64,000 bases of DNA from Myxococcales bacterium (GTDB lineage Bacteria; Myxococcota; Myxococcia; Myxococcales; JAJYLH01). The notes under the pieces were generated by a model that had not been told where the DNA came from, did no database searches, and saw only the letters and a program-made list of their open reading frames with translations. Made by a program: the position numbers and the translations under genes. This document shows positions 35,948 through 44,143 of the stretch, one piece after another. Within the stretch, counting starts at the first letter, position 1; every line of letters starts with the position of its first letter. The stretch covers positions 62,001 to 126,000 of the forward strand of contig JAJYLH010000004.1 of assembly GCA_021787845.1 (NCBI GenBank). The letters are read 5' to 3'.

Positions 35948-36790
35948 ATGCCGCGTCCGTGGGTCGTCCTCGTGCCGCTGCTCCTCGCCAGCTGCGCGGG
36001 AGAGCGCAGCGACTATCCGTACGGCTCCGACGCCGGCCAGGGCTCGACCGCCACCGCTCCGAGCGGCCTTCCCTGCGACGTCGCGCAGATTCTGCAGGCG
36101 CATTGCACGTCCTGCCATTCCGATCCGCCGATGATGGGGGTGCCGATGGGGCTCGCCACCTACGCCGATCTGACGGCGGCGTCGGCCGCCTATCCGGGCG
36201 AGACCTACGCGCAGCGCTCGCTCACGAGGATGCAGGCGGGCACCATGCCTCCGGGCGGCGGGACGAGCGCCCAGGACCTCTCGACCTTCCAGGCTTGGGT
36301 CGTCTCCGGTACCCCGCAGGGCTCCTGTGGGGCGTCGGCGCCGGACGGCGGGACCTCGAGCGTGCCGAACTCGGCGCCGGTGTGCACGAGCGGCGTCACC
36401 TGGACCGGCGACGACGGCTCGTCGCTGATGCACCCGGGGATGGCGTGCATCGCCTGCCACACCCAGGGCGGCAGCGGCGGCGAGGGCGAGGGCGGCCCCA
36501 GCTTCTCCGCCGCGGGCACGGTCTATCCGACGACGCACGAGCCGAACGACTGCTACGGCATCGACGCGACGGTGACCATCACCGACGCGAGCGGCGCGAC
36601 CTACGCCGCGACCGCGAACCGGGCGGGGAACTTCAGCTTCCGGCAAGCGCTCCAGTTTCCCATCACCGCTTCCGTCTCCTCCAATGGCCGCACCCGGCCG
36701 ATGGCGACGCCGCAGATGTCCGGCGACTGCAACTCCTGCCACACGCAAAAGGGCGCTTTCGGGGCTCCCGGCCGGATCGTCGCGCCGTAG
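35948..36790 (+). CDS. Triple CxxCH lipoprotein (c-type cytochrome-like)
   Basis: 280 residues from ATG 35948, with GGAGG upstream and directly before a signal/lipobox (VPLLLASCAG). Three heme c motifs are visible: CTSCH (after LQAHCTSCHSDPP), CIACH and CNSCH. The context ILQAHCTSCH...MPPGGG is that of domains in myxobacterial outer-membrane cytochromes. A beta-rich segment (DATVTITDASGATYAATA) lies between hemes 2 and 3. Heme attachment is inferred from motifs; axial ligands are not certain. The upstream frame extension lacks a signal. Confidence 0.82.
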   Translation: MPRPWVVLVPLLLASCAGERSDYPYGSDAGQGSTATAPSGLPCDVAQILQAHCTSCHSDPPMMGVPMGLATYADLTAASAAYPGETYAQRSLTRMQAGTMPPGGGTSAQDLSTFQAWVVSGTPQGSCGASAPDGGTSSVPNSAPVCTSGVTWTGDDGSSLMHPGMACIACHTQGGSGGEGEGGPSFSAAGTVYPTTHEPNDCYGIDATVTITDASGATYAATANRAGNFSFRQALQFPITASVSSNGRTRPMATPQMSGDCNSCHTQKGAFGAPGRIVAP

Positions 36791-36822
36791 GGCGGCCCCC
36801 GTTCTCGGGATTCGAAGGCCGT

Positions 36823-37611
36823 TCAGGAGCTCGCGCTGGTGTACTTGGCGAGGGCGCCGCGCCAGGTGAGGCGAGCGACGGCCGCGAACGCCAGCGCTCC
36901 GCCGATGGAGGCCGCCGCGTCGGACCAGGTGAAGCGGCTCAAGAGCGCTTCCGCCGGGTAGGTGGTCATCAAGGCCAGCGGAATGACGAAGGTGAAGACG
37001 AAGTGGAGGATGCCGCGAAAAACCGAGGCGGGCCAGCGGGCGGCGTCGAAAATCGAGGTGAAGAGGTAGCTCAGGTTGTCGACCCGGACCACGTAGAAGG
37101 CGCTGGAAACGACGAGAATCCAGATCGAATAGAGGAGCGCGACCGCCGCCGCGAGCAGGAGCAGCGCGATGACGACGCCCCCCGGCGAGGGCGCGTGGTG
37201 CGTCTTCCAGAAGGCCCATCCGAACAGACCGAAAGCGCCGAAGGTCCCCGAGAGCGCGGACGGATCGAACTTGGCGGTGGAGACCAGGAACTGCGCGTCG
37301 GCGGGCTTCATGAGGACGAAGTCGAGGGTGCCCTGCCGGATGTGCTCGACCACCTGGACCAGGCTCGGGTTGACGGCGCCGTCGAGGAGGCTGCGCAGGA
37401 GCAGGAAGAACGCGAGGACCAGGAGCGCTTGGCCAAAGCTCCAGCCGGCGACGGAAGGCCGCTTGCCGAAGACCACGAAGAGCGGGACGAACGTCGCCGC
37501 GCTCCAGAAGAGCCCGGCGAAGCCCTGGACGACGAATTCGACGCGATACTGCATCGCCAAGAGGAGCGAGGCGCGCACCTGGATGCCGACGAGACGCAGA
37601 TAGCGCAGCAC
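36823..37611 (-). CDS. ABC-2 family transporter permease
   Basis: 262 residues with six hydrophobic segments, for example VVQGFAGLFWSAATFVPLFVVFG, LLVLAFFLLLRSLL and ALLLLAAAVALLYSIWILVVSS. Similar in layout to the ABC2_membrane_6 (DUF990) permeases, which work in pairs as drug or polysaccharide exporters. The start abuts the stop of the second permease. Third gene of the ABC operon 39399>36823. Substrate not predictable. Confidence 0.85.
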   Translation of the reverse strand: MLRYLRLVGIQVRASLLLAMQYRVEFVVQGFAGLFWSAATFVPLFVVFGKRPSVAGWSFGQALLVLAFFLLLRSLLDGAVNPSLVQVVEHIRQGTLDFVLMKPADAQFLVSTAKFDPSALSGTFGAFGLFGWAFWKTHHAPSPGGVVIALLLLAAAVALLYSIWILVVSSAFYVVRVDNLSYLFTSIFDAARWPASVFRGILHFVFTFVIPLALMTTYPAEALLSRFTWSDAAASIGGALAFAAVARLTWRGALAKYTSASS

Positions 37612-38406
37612 CTAGCCTCCGTAAGCCGCGTAGCGGCGCACGCCCGCGTTCCACAAGAGGCGCACGGCGACGAAGAGGCCCGCGATCCACAGCGCTTGCA
37701 GAGCGAACGCGCGGGCGATGTCGGCGTGGCTGAGCTGACCGAGCATCGCCTGCACCTGCACGCCCAAGAGGAGCCGGAACGGCAGCACGTCCGCGACCAC
37801 CCGGAGCCAATGGGGGAAGAACGCGAGCGGCACCATGTAGCCGGAGAAGACAGCGTAGAGGCCGAGCCACAGCTCGAAGACGCTCCCGGCGCTTTCGACG
37901 AAGAACGCGAGGGTCCCGACGATCGACATCACGAGGAAGGTCATCGCCCAGCCGCCGGCGATGAGCAGCGGCACACACGCCCAGGTGAAGGGGTCATGAG
38001 AGAGGTGAGCGCTCTCGAGGACCACGAGAATCACCGCGATCGGCAGGGCCAGCATCGCCCGGAGCGGCACCGCCGCGAGGTTCTCGGCGCTGTAGTCGAG
38101 GAGTGGGTGGACCGGACGCAACAGGCGCATCGCCATCACGCCCTGGCGGACGTCGGTGGTCATCTCCCAGACCACCCAGGCGCTCGTCACGAGCCGCACG
38201 ACCTGCGTCGAGAGGTAGTAGGCGACGAACTCGGGCGTGCCGTAGCCATGCACTGGCGCCTCGCGGGCGACCGCCGACCAGAGCGCCAGGTTGATGAGGG
38301 GGAGGTTCGTCGTCAGCATCCAGACGAGCAGCTCCGCTCGGTAGGCGAGAGCGCTGGCGAACCCCACGCGCAACAGCGTCGGGTAGATGGCGAGAAGCCG
38401 CCGCAT
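37612..38406 (-). CDS. ABC-2 family transporter permease
   Basis: 264 residues with about six membrane segments (LIAGGWAMTFLVMSIVGTLAFFV, WLGLYAVFSGYMVPLAFF). It contains VVWEMTTDVRQGVMAMRLLRPVHPLL, like the conserved amphipathic coupling region of DUF990-type permeases (compare VVEHIRQGTLDFVLMKP in the partner). The two permeases share this pattern, so they likely form a heterodimer. Start and stop abut its neighbours directly. Confidence 0.85.
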   Translation of the reverse strand: MRRLLAIYPTLLRVGFASALAYRAELLVWMLTTNLPLINLALWSAVAREAPVHGYGTPEFVAYYLSTQVVRLVTSAWVVWEMTTDVRQGVMAMRLLRPVHPLLDYSAENLAAVPLRAMLALPIAVILVVLESAHLSHDPFTWACVPLLIAGGWAMTFLVMSIVGTLAFFVESAGSVFELWLGLYAVFSGYMVPLAFFPHWLRVVADVLPFRLLLGVQVQAMLGQLSHADIARAFALQALWIAGLFVAVRLLWNAGVRRYAAYGG

Positions 38407-39399
38407 CTAGCGTGAGTCCGCCCCGTCGGTGCGCGAACGGCGGAACAGCTCGCGCAGGGCGTCCTCGAGCGGCGGGTCCTCGACCACCAGGTCGGCGATC
38501 GGTAGGCTCGCGAGCGCGCCGGCGACGGCCGCCTGGAGCTGGTCGGGCCGCACGTCGAGTTCGATGCGCGAGGGCTCGTGCTCCATCACCTCTCCGAACC
38601 GGGCCGCGTCGGCGCCGTCGACCGGCCGGGAGAGCTTGAGCACGATGCGCTTGTTCGGCTTGACGCTCTTGACCAGCTCCTCGATGGCGCCGTCGAACAG
38701 GAGCCGCCCCTTGTCGATGACGACGACCCTGGGACACAGCGCCCGCACGTCCTCCATGTAGTGCGAGGTGAGCAGCACCGTCGCCCCATAGCGTTCGTTG
38801 TAGCGGCGGACGAACTCCCGGACGGTGAGCTGCATCGCCACGTCGAGGCCGATGGTCGGCTCGTCGAGAAACAGCACCTTCGGCCGGTGGAGGAGCGCCG
38901 CCGCGAGCTCGCACTTCATCCGCTCGCCCAGGGAGAGCTGCCGGGTCGGCTGGTTGACGAGCTCGCCCAGCTCCAAGAGCTCCGACAGCTCGCGCACCGT
39001 GTCCTGGAACTGGGCTGGCGGCACCTCGTAGATCGCCCGGTTGAGCGCGAAGGTCTCCGCTGGCGGGAGGTCCCAGAGGAGCTGCTGCTTTTGCCCCATG
39101 ACTAGGGTGATCGACTTCAAGAGCCCGACCGACCGTTCCCGCGGGACGAAGCCGTTGACGAGGGCGCTACCGCTCGTCGGGTGGAGGAGCCCCGCCAGCA
39201 TCTTCAGCGTCGTCGTCTTCCCGGCGCCGTTCGGCCCCAGGAAGCCCACCCGCTCTCCAGGACCGATGTCGAAGGACAGCGACTGGACCGCCGGCACGTT
39301 CCGGTAGGCGCGGTGGAAAATCGACTTGAACGCCGGCACCAGCCCGGGCGGGCGCTGGTGGACGCGGTAGACCTTGGACAGCTCGCGCACGTGGACCAT
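38407..39399 (-). CDS. ABC transporter ATP-binding protein
   Basis: 330 residues. Walker A GPNGAGKTTTLKML, signature LSLGERMKCELAAAL, Walker B KVLFLDEPTIGLD and the H-loop in LLTSHYMEDVRAL are all present. C-terminal about 80 residues form the accessory domain usual in ABC-2 exporters. First gene of a three-gene operon with two permeases, all end to end. No canonical Shine-Dalgarno is seen before the ATG at 39397-39399. A GATC array lies 30 bp upstream. Confidence 0.92.
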   Translation of the reverse strand: MVHVRELSKVYRVHQRPPGLVPAFKSIFHRAYRNVPAVQSLSFDIGPGERVGFLGPNGAGKTTTLKMLAGLLHPTSGSALVNGFVPRERSVGLLKSITLVMGQKQQLLWDLPPAETFALNRAIYEVPPAQFQDTVRELSELLELGELVNQPTRQLSLGERMKCELAAALLHRPKVLFLDEPTIGLDVAMQLTVREFVRRYNERYGATVLLTSHYMEDVRALCPRVVVIDKGRLLFDGAIEELVKSVKPNKRIVLKLSRPVDGADAARFGEVMEHEPSRIELDVRPDQLQAAVAGALASLPIADLVVEDPPLEDALRELFRRSRTDGADSR

Positions 39400-39428
39400 C
39401 GTCGGCGGAATCTAGCGGAGGCGCTCCC

Positions 39429-39475
39429 GATCGGCCGATCGGACCGATCCGACGGATCCGACCGATCGGTCCGAT
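39429..39475. repeat. GATC 9-bp periodic array
   Basis: Units in 9-bp phase after one 8-bp unit: GATCGGCC, GATCGGACC, GATCCGACG, GATCCGACC, GATCGGTCC. Arms ATCGGACCGATC (39438-39449) and GATCGGTCCGAT (39464-39475) are perfect inverted repeats. Lies 30 bp upstream of the ABC ATPase start, which sets it apart from the copies that follow stop codons. Confidence 0.8.
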
Positions 39476-39551
39476 GGCGGCGTCCGCAAGCCTCGAAGCG
39501 CCCGCAACCGGGGTCGAGAGCGGCGCCCGACCGCCGGGGCGAACCACGCCT

Positions 39552-39679
39552 ATCCGGTTGACGCACTTACCCCACGTTGGAGCTGGACACGTCAGCGTCT
39601 GGGTCGGGCACCGCGTCCGAGGCAAACCGGACACTGACGAGTCCGGCTCCCATTCCGGCTCCAAGTGCACCAACCGGAT
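39552..39679. repeat. Nested inverted repeat element, copy 2
   Basis: Outer arms ATCCGGTTGACGCACTT (39552-39568) and AAGTGCACCAACCGGAT (39663-39679) pair at 15 of 17 positions. Inner arms 39579-39602 and 39627-39650 pair at 20 of 24. The inner arms share the core GGAGCYGGAC with copy 1 at 1911-2055. Located just past the stop of the 39706-40218 gene. The 306-bp gap 39400-39705 holds nothing else but this and the GATC array. Confidence 0.65.
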
Positions 39680-39705
39680 GGGCACGGAAACGAACGAGCC
39701 ACGGT

Positions 39706-40218
39706 TCAGAACATGAACGCGATCGTCGCTGACGCGTCGAGCACGGCCGCGAAGTGGACGAAGAGGAAGGCGGCGCCCAACTCGCCGCCGACGCTCCAGC
39801 CGGGGGCGAGCTCGTCGGCGAGCCCGACCGCGACCCGCGGGCCGATGCTGAACTGCGGCTGCACGTCCGCCACGATGCCCAGCTCGAGCCTGGTCGAGAT
39901 CGGGCTGCCGACGAAATCGGAGATGAACCTCATCGCGCCGTGCACCCGCACGTCGCCTTGGGTGTCCCACCAGACCGCGCCGCCGAGCTGCCGGTTCTCC
40001 GCGACCGGGGCGAAGAAGGCCGCACGCAGCTCGAAAGCGACGCTGCCGGTCGGCAGCGATATCGCCTTGCCTTTGGACGCGGTGACTTCCCCGAACGGGA
40101 GCGCCACGGCGGGCGAGAGCTCTGCCGAGTAGCGCCAGCGGGGGTCGACCTCCGCGCGCGCCCGCGCTGACGCGAGCGCGACCGCCGCGGTCACCAACGC
40201 GGGAAGAAGCGTGCGGAT
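39706..40218 (-). CDS. Outer-membrane beta-barrel-like protein, unusual start
   Basis: About 170 residues. A signal-peptide-like stretch (LLPALVTAAVALASARARAE) is followed by a glycine-rich beta pattern ending in phenylalanine (ASATIAFMF), as in small outer-membrane barrels. No ATG, GTG or TTG stands before the signal region. GGAG at 40227-40230 is eight bases before an ATC codon at 40216-40218, and the same GGAGTAGCG context precedes the ATG of the gene at 5453. So an ATC start, or a lost ATG, is proposed; an internal GTG would cut the signal. Six bp after the upstream gene's stop, likely co-transcribed. Confidence 0.6.
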   Translation of the reverse strand: MRTLLPALVTAAVALASARARAEVDPRWRYSAELSPAVALPFGEVTASKGKAISLPTGSVAFELRAAFFAPVAENRQLGGAVWWDTQGDVRVHGAMRFISDFVGSPISTRLELGIVADVQPQFSIGPRVAVGLADELAPGWSVGGELGAAFLFVHFAAVLDASATIAFMF

Positions 40219-40223
40219 TGTCG

Positions 40224-42941
40224 CTACTCCGTTCGGCGGCGCCGCCAGAAGAGCGCGACGAGCCCGAGGAGGGCGAGGGCCATCGCCGGCGTCTGGGCGC
40301 AGCCGCCCTGTGCCACCTCGCCCGCGGTCTTCACGGGGGTGCCGACCTGATTCGCCGGGATGCCGAAGACCGCGTGGCCGACGTTCCCGGAGCGGTCGGT
40401 CACCTGGACCTCGAGCGACGGGTTGTCGCCCAGTTCGGCGAGGGTGAACGCTTGCGGCCCCAGGTAGCTCGCAAAGGCGCCGCCGTTCACCCGGTACCGG
40501 TACGAGAGCTCGTCGTCGCGCGAGACCGCGTCGTGGGCGACGGTGCGCACGGTGCGGGTGTCGCGGTCGAGCACGAGCTGGACATGGGGCGGCTCGTAAT
40601 CGACGAGGAACGACACCGGTGCCGGAGTCCGGCTGATGCTGCCCGGTACCCCGATGTCGCGGCCGACGAAGTCGATGTCGTGCCGGCCCTGGAGCTCGAG
40701 CACCGGCGAGCGGACCTCGATGCGGCGGTTGCGAATCCACGGCGACCAGAGGCCGCCGTCGACCCGGTAGCTGAACTCGTAGCCCCGGAATGACGAGGAC
40801 TCAGGACCGCTCCCGCTCACCTCGACGACCGCGTAGGGCGTCAAGTGCCGGGGTCCGAGGAGCTCGGCTTTCGTCGGGACGAACGAGCTGACCAGCTTCG
40901 CTTCCGTCCTCACCTCGACCGTGTCCGGCTGCGCCGCGAGGCCCAGGTTCGAGAAGATGCCGAGGTGCTGGTAGCCCGGAACGGGCGCCGGCTCCTGGAC
41001 GACGCCGCGCAGGGCGAGGATGTTCAGCTTGAAGCCCTGCACGGTCGGAAGCTGGACCGGCTGCAGCGCGGTCGCGAGGACCGGCTGGATGAGCCCGATG
41101 ATCGCGCTCAAGAGGTCGGCGACGATCTTCGGGTCTTCCGCCAGCATCTCGCTGTGGCTCGCCTGGATGTTGGTGATCGCGCTCGAGAGGTCGGCGAGGA
41201 CCGGCGTCAGGGTGTTGTTCACCGGGTCGGGCCTGAGGCTCAAGGGCAGCGTCAGGTCGGCCGTGAGCGAGAACAGCCGCGTGTAGCGCTCCTCGATGAA
41301 GGCGTAGAAGTCGAGCGTCATGTCCTTGATTTGCAGCGTGATCAGCGGGTCGTCGGGGACCACGGTGCCGTCCGGGTTGGTCTTGGTCGTGCCCTTGCCG
41401 ATGGTGATGGTCGGCGCTTGTTTCGGGCGCAGGGCGATCAGCATCGGAGCGTCCTCGCCATGCGTCAGCTCGCCGAGCGAGGGCAGGAACGTGTTGAACA
41501 GGCTCGTCGAGAGGAAGCTCGAAACGTGCGAGTCGACGTTCAGGCACAACAGCCCGCTCTGGAACGAGTCGAAGAGCGTCTTGTTGATGAAGTTGTCGCT
41601 GACCGCGAGGCCGAGCTGATAGCTCGTGATGTCCGTGCCGCTGTCGGTGGAAATCGACTGGGCGGCGGCGTCGAAGTCGACGGGGTCCGGCGGCGGTGGC
41701 GCTGTCCAGGTGCGCTGCGGCACACAGAGAGCGGCGGTGCCCGGCCCGGCCTGGACCGTCCCGTCCGGCTGCCGCACGGCGGGTTCGGTTCCGCCCATCA
41801 TCCCGATGACGATGCCGCCGTTCTGGACGTAGGCCGACATCGAGCCGTCGCTGTGCTTGCCGCCGGCGACCGCGTAGAGGTCGAGGAGACTGTCGGCCGA
41901 GCCGCCGAAGCTTTCGAGGTACTTGCCGGCGTCGACCCGGCCCTCGAGGCCGAGCTTGGCAGGAACGCAAGTGTCCTGCGACTTGTCGACATAGCAGAGC
42001 CCCGAAGAATCGCAGGCGACCTGGTTGCCCGAGGTGTCCTTGGGGCAGGGGTTGTCGGCGTCGCACTTCTGGCAGCGGAACTTGTCGACGGCGGCGGTGA
42101 TCTGCTGGTTGATCATCCCCTTCATCGCGTCGAGCGCGAGCTGCTTGACGAAGTCGATGTTGAGGAAGTCGCAGGCGGCGTTCCACCAGCTCGAGCCGGC
42201 GGTCTGGCCGATGTAGAGGTCGCCCGACTCGATCATGCTGCCGACGTCGATGCCGCTGACGTTGAACGCGAGGACGTTCCCGTAGTTCGGGTCGAGCGTC
42301 AGCGTCAGGGTCACGTCGAAGGGGATGTACGGCGAGCCCGAGGCGTTCGAGTCGTATTCGACGTCGCACTGGATGTCGAGGGAAGTGCCGACGATGGGCA
42401 CCGTCCCCAAGTGAGCGAGGACGGGAATCGTGCCGGTGTTGACCTGGACCTGGAGCTCGACCGCCACCTTCACCGGGCTCGTCGGTGTGTCCTGCGTCGG
42501 CGTGATGCTCAAGGTCTGCACCTGCGCCTGGACCTGGCACGAGTGCAGGGGCGGCGTCGTCGGCGCGACCTGATCCTCGACCGGCGGGTTGGTGTCATCG
42601 GCGTCGCAGGCCTGGTCGGCGTCGTAGTCGCAGATGTAGATGGGGACGGTGACGTTGCCGACGATCGGAGCGTTGAACGATTGCTGCTGCTCGGTGCAGG
42701 GCACCTGCATGCCCAGGCCATTCGCGGCGACGGCGCCGATGATGTCGTTCACCCGGCTCTCGAAGAATTGGAGCCCTTTCTGGGTGATCTTGGCGTTGAT
42801 GGCGTCGTTGGTGCGCTGGTCGGCCGGAAAGCCGCCAGGGATCGGCTCCGCGCACGAGGAGCAGCTCGTCCCGGAAGTCGAACAGCCGAGGCCCAGGACC
42901 AGGCCCCACACGAGCGAACGGCGAAGGACGCTGCGGTTCAT
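40224..42941 (-). CDS. Large lipoprotein with MYXO-CTERM-like tail
   Basis: 905 residues from ATG 42939-42941, with GGAG upstream. N-terminal signal and lipobox-type cysteine (LVLGLGCSTSG). A Cys-rich patch occurs at about 275-310 (FRCQKCDADNPCPKD). The C-terminus reads GGCAQTPAMALALLGLVALFWRRRRTE, a Cys-Gly, membrane helix, poly-Arg tail typical of MYXO-CTERM sorting signals. Both a lipid-anchor Cys and a C-terminal sorting tail are thus visible, which is unusual. The body is beta-rich with Ig-like endings (YEFSYRVDGG, YEPPHVQLVLDRD). No enzyme motif recognised; surface structural role inferred. The frame upstream to 43598 was rejected as non-coding. Confidence 0.8.
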   Translation of the reverse strand: MNRSVLRRSLVWGLVLGLGCSTSGTSCSSCAEPIPGGFPADQRTNDAINAKITQKGLQFFESRVNDIIGAVAANGLGMQVPCTEQQQSFNAPIVGNVTVPIYICDYDADQACDADDTNPPVEDQVAPTTPPLHSCQVQAQVQTLSITPTQDTPTSPVKVAVELQVQVNTGTIPVLAHLGTVPIVGTSLDIQCDVEYDSNASGSPYIPFDVTLTLTLDPNYGNVLAFNVSGIDVGSMIESGDLYIGQTAGSSWWNAACDFLNIDFVKQLALDAMKGMINQQITAAVDKFRCQKCDADNPCPKDTSGNQVACDSSGLCYVDKSQDTCVPAKLGLEGRVDAGKYLESFGGSADSLLDLYAVAGGKHSDGSMSAYVQNGGIVIGMMGGTEPAVRQPDGTVQAGPGTAALCVPQRTWTAPPPPDPVDFDAAAQSISTDSGTDITSYQLGLAVSDNFINKTLFDSFQSGLLCLNVDSHVSSFLSTSLFNTFLPSLGELTHGEDAPMLIALRPKQAPTITIGKGTTKTNPDGTVVPDDPLITLQIKDMTLDFYAFIEERYTRLFSLTADLTLPLSLRPDPVNNTLTPVLADLSSAITNIQASHSEMLAEDPKIVADLLSAIIGLIQPVLATALQPVQLPTVQGFKLNILALRGVVQEPAPVPGYQHLGIFSNLGLAAQPDTVEVRTEAKLVSSFVPTKAELLGPRHLTPYAVVEVSGSGPESSSFRGYEFSYRVDGGLWSPWIRNRRIEVRSPVLELQGRHDIDFVGRDIGVPGSISRTPAPVSFLVDYEPPHVQLVLDRDTRTVRTVAHDAVSRDDELSYRYRVNGGAFASYLGPQAFTLAELGDNPSLEVQVTDRSGNVGHAVFGIPANQVGTPVKTAGEVAQGGCAQTPAMALALLGLVALFWRRRRTE

Positions 42942-43111
42942 CGCGACTCCCTCCGGCGAAACCCCACGAAAAAGCCGTGCGGGCGCTCGGATGAGCCGCG
43001 CAGTGTAGCCTCGGGCGAGGGGTCCGGGCAAACGCCCCTCCCGCGACCCTTCGCCGCGCCGTGTCAACGTCCGGTGGCGCTCCGAAGAGCGTGCCGTTCG
43101 CGCGCCCGCCG

Positions 43112-43579
43112 CTATTCCCAGCGGTGATAGGCCGGATGCCCGGGCGTCACCGCGACGAAGGTGCCCCGACAGGTCGCGCAGAGCTTCCCGCCGGCTTCGA
43201 GCGAAGCCTCGACGGTCGCCCGATCCGCCGTCGACTCCACGACCTTCGCGCGCAAGGAAATCGGCCCGTCCGTCGGAATCGGCCGGCGCAGCTTCACCTC
43301 GTACTCGGCGGTGACCGTGGTCGGCGGCCGCGCGAGCCCATTCGCCTTCATCAGGTGGACGGCGGCGGTCCAGTTGGAGTGGCAGTCGAGGAGGGTCCCC
43401 GCGATGCCGCCCGCGAGCATTCCCGGGAACGCGTGGTGGTGCTCCTTCGCGCGCCACTCGCAGACCACCTCGTCGCCGCGCTCGAACGAATGGATCCGTA
43501 AGCCCTGCTGGTTGGCAGGACCACAGCCGAAGCAGATGCTCTGCGGCGCGAACGTCTCTTGCAGGCTCTTTTCGGTCAT
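43112..43579 (-). CDS. PaaI-type hotdog thioesterase
   Basis: 155 residues from ATG 43577-43579. The hotdog fold is indicated by FGCGPANQQGLRI, HHAFPGMLAGGIAGTLLDCHSNWTA and PTTVTAEYEVKLRRPIPTDG. The HxFxGxxxGG-type segment carries the region of the catalytic residue in thioesterases. The family cleaves acyl-CoA; physiological acyl group unknown. The N-terminal CxxC-like FGCG motif appears in a subset. The longer frame to 43735 runs through a palindromic repeat and was rejected. Confidence 0.82.
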   Translation of the reverse strand: MTEKSLQETFAPQSICFGCGPANQQGLRIHSFERGDEVVCEWRAKEHHHAFPGMLAGGIAGTLLDCHSNWTAAVHLMKANGLARPPTTVTAEYEVKLRRPIPTDGPISLRAKVVESTADRATVEASLEAGGKLCATCRGTFVAVTPGHPAYHRWE

Positions 43580-43624
43580 CTCGTCCACTCCCGTCCAAGA
43601 CAGATTCTCAGGCCGAGCGAAAAC

Positions 43625-43702
43625 CGCTCGTCCCGAGCGCAGTCGAGGGATGAGTGGTCTTTCGCGGGGACGCTCGTCCCTCGACTGCGCTCGGGATGAG
43701 CG
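43625..43702. repeat. Long inverted repeat, CCTCGACTGCGC family
   Basis: Arms of 30 bp at 43625-43654 and 43673-43702 match at 28 of 30 positions, with an 18-bp loop. Each arm carries the core CCCTCGACTGCGCTCGGGA or its complement, so this is two family members head to head. It lies between the thioesterase start and the end of the release-factor-like gene. Confidence 0.75.
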
Positions 43703-43744
43703 GATCTGGCCGTCGAAACGTGTCTTGGACAGCAATGCATCTCG

Positions 43745-44143
43745 TCACTCCTTCGCCCGCCGATTCGCCTTCTTCGTCGCCGCGCGCTTCTTCGCCGACA
43801 GCCGCTTCTCCTGCGACGCCCGCGTCCGTTTCGTCGGCCTCCGCCGCTTGGGAACGAACGCGAGCTGCTCCAGCTTCTCCCGCAGCCGCTCCAGCGCTCG
43901 CGCCCGGTTCTCGTGCTGGCTGCGACGCTCGGTCGCGGTCACCGTCAGCTCGGTCGCCGGATGGGTGAGCCGCACCCCGCTCTCTGTCTTGTTCCGGTGC
44001 TGCCCCCCAGGACCGCTGGCGACGAACAGATCGATTTCACACTCCGCCCACAGGTCGTCGTCCGGGAGCGCTTTCGCCCTACGCGCCTCCTCCCGCCTCG
44101 CCGGCGTCGCCCGCGCGCCCCTCTCCGAGGGCGTCCCCGTCAC
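43745..44143 (-). CDS. Release-factor-like protein (GGQ domain, ArfB-like)
   Basis: 132 residues from GTG 44141-44143. Core is the class I release factor domain with the GGQ tripeptide in [21 protein letters not shown], followed by a Lys/Arg-rich helical tail ([20 protein letters not shown]). Small stand-alone proteins of this type hydrolyse peptidyl-tRNA on stalled ribosomes (ArfB/YaeJ) or are of unknown release role. The start overlaps the VWA gene stop by 4 bp (GTGA), giving translational coupling; the frame continues to 44503 but has no protein-like content there. Confidence 0.8.
   Translation of the reverse strand: MTGTPSERGARATPARREEARRAKALPDDDLWAECEIDLFVASGPGGQHRNKTESGVRLTHPATELTVTATERRSQHENRARALERLREKLEQLAFVPKRRRPTKRTRASQEKRLSAKKRAATKKANRRAKE

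Noticed and set aside
34598-37978. 1126-residue minus-strand protein
   Set aside because: Only the last 384 residues are an ATP-grasp protein; the rest is antisense to a lipoprotein gene and overlaps the permease genes in another frame.
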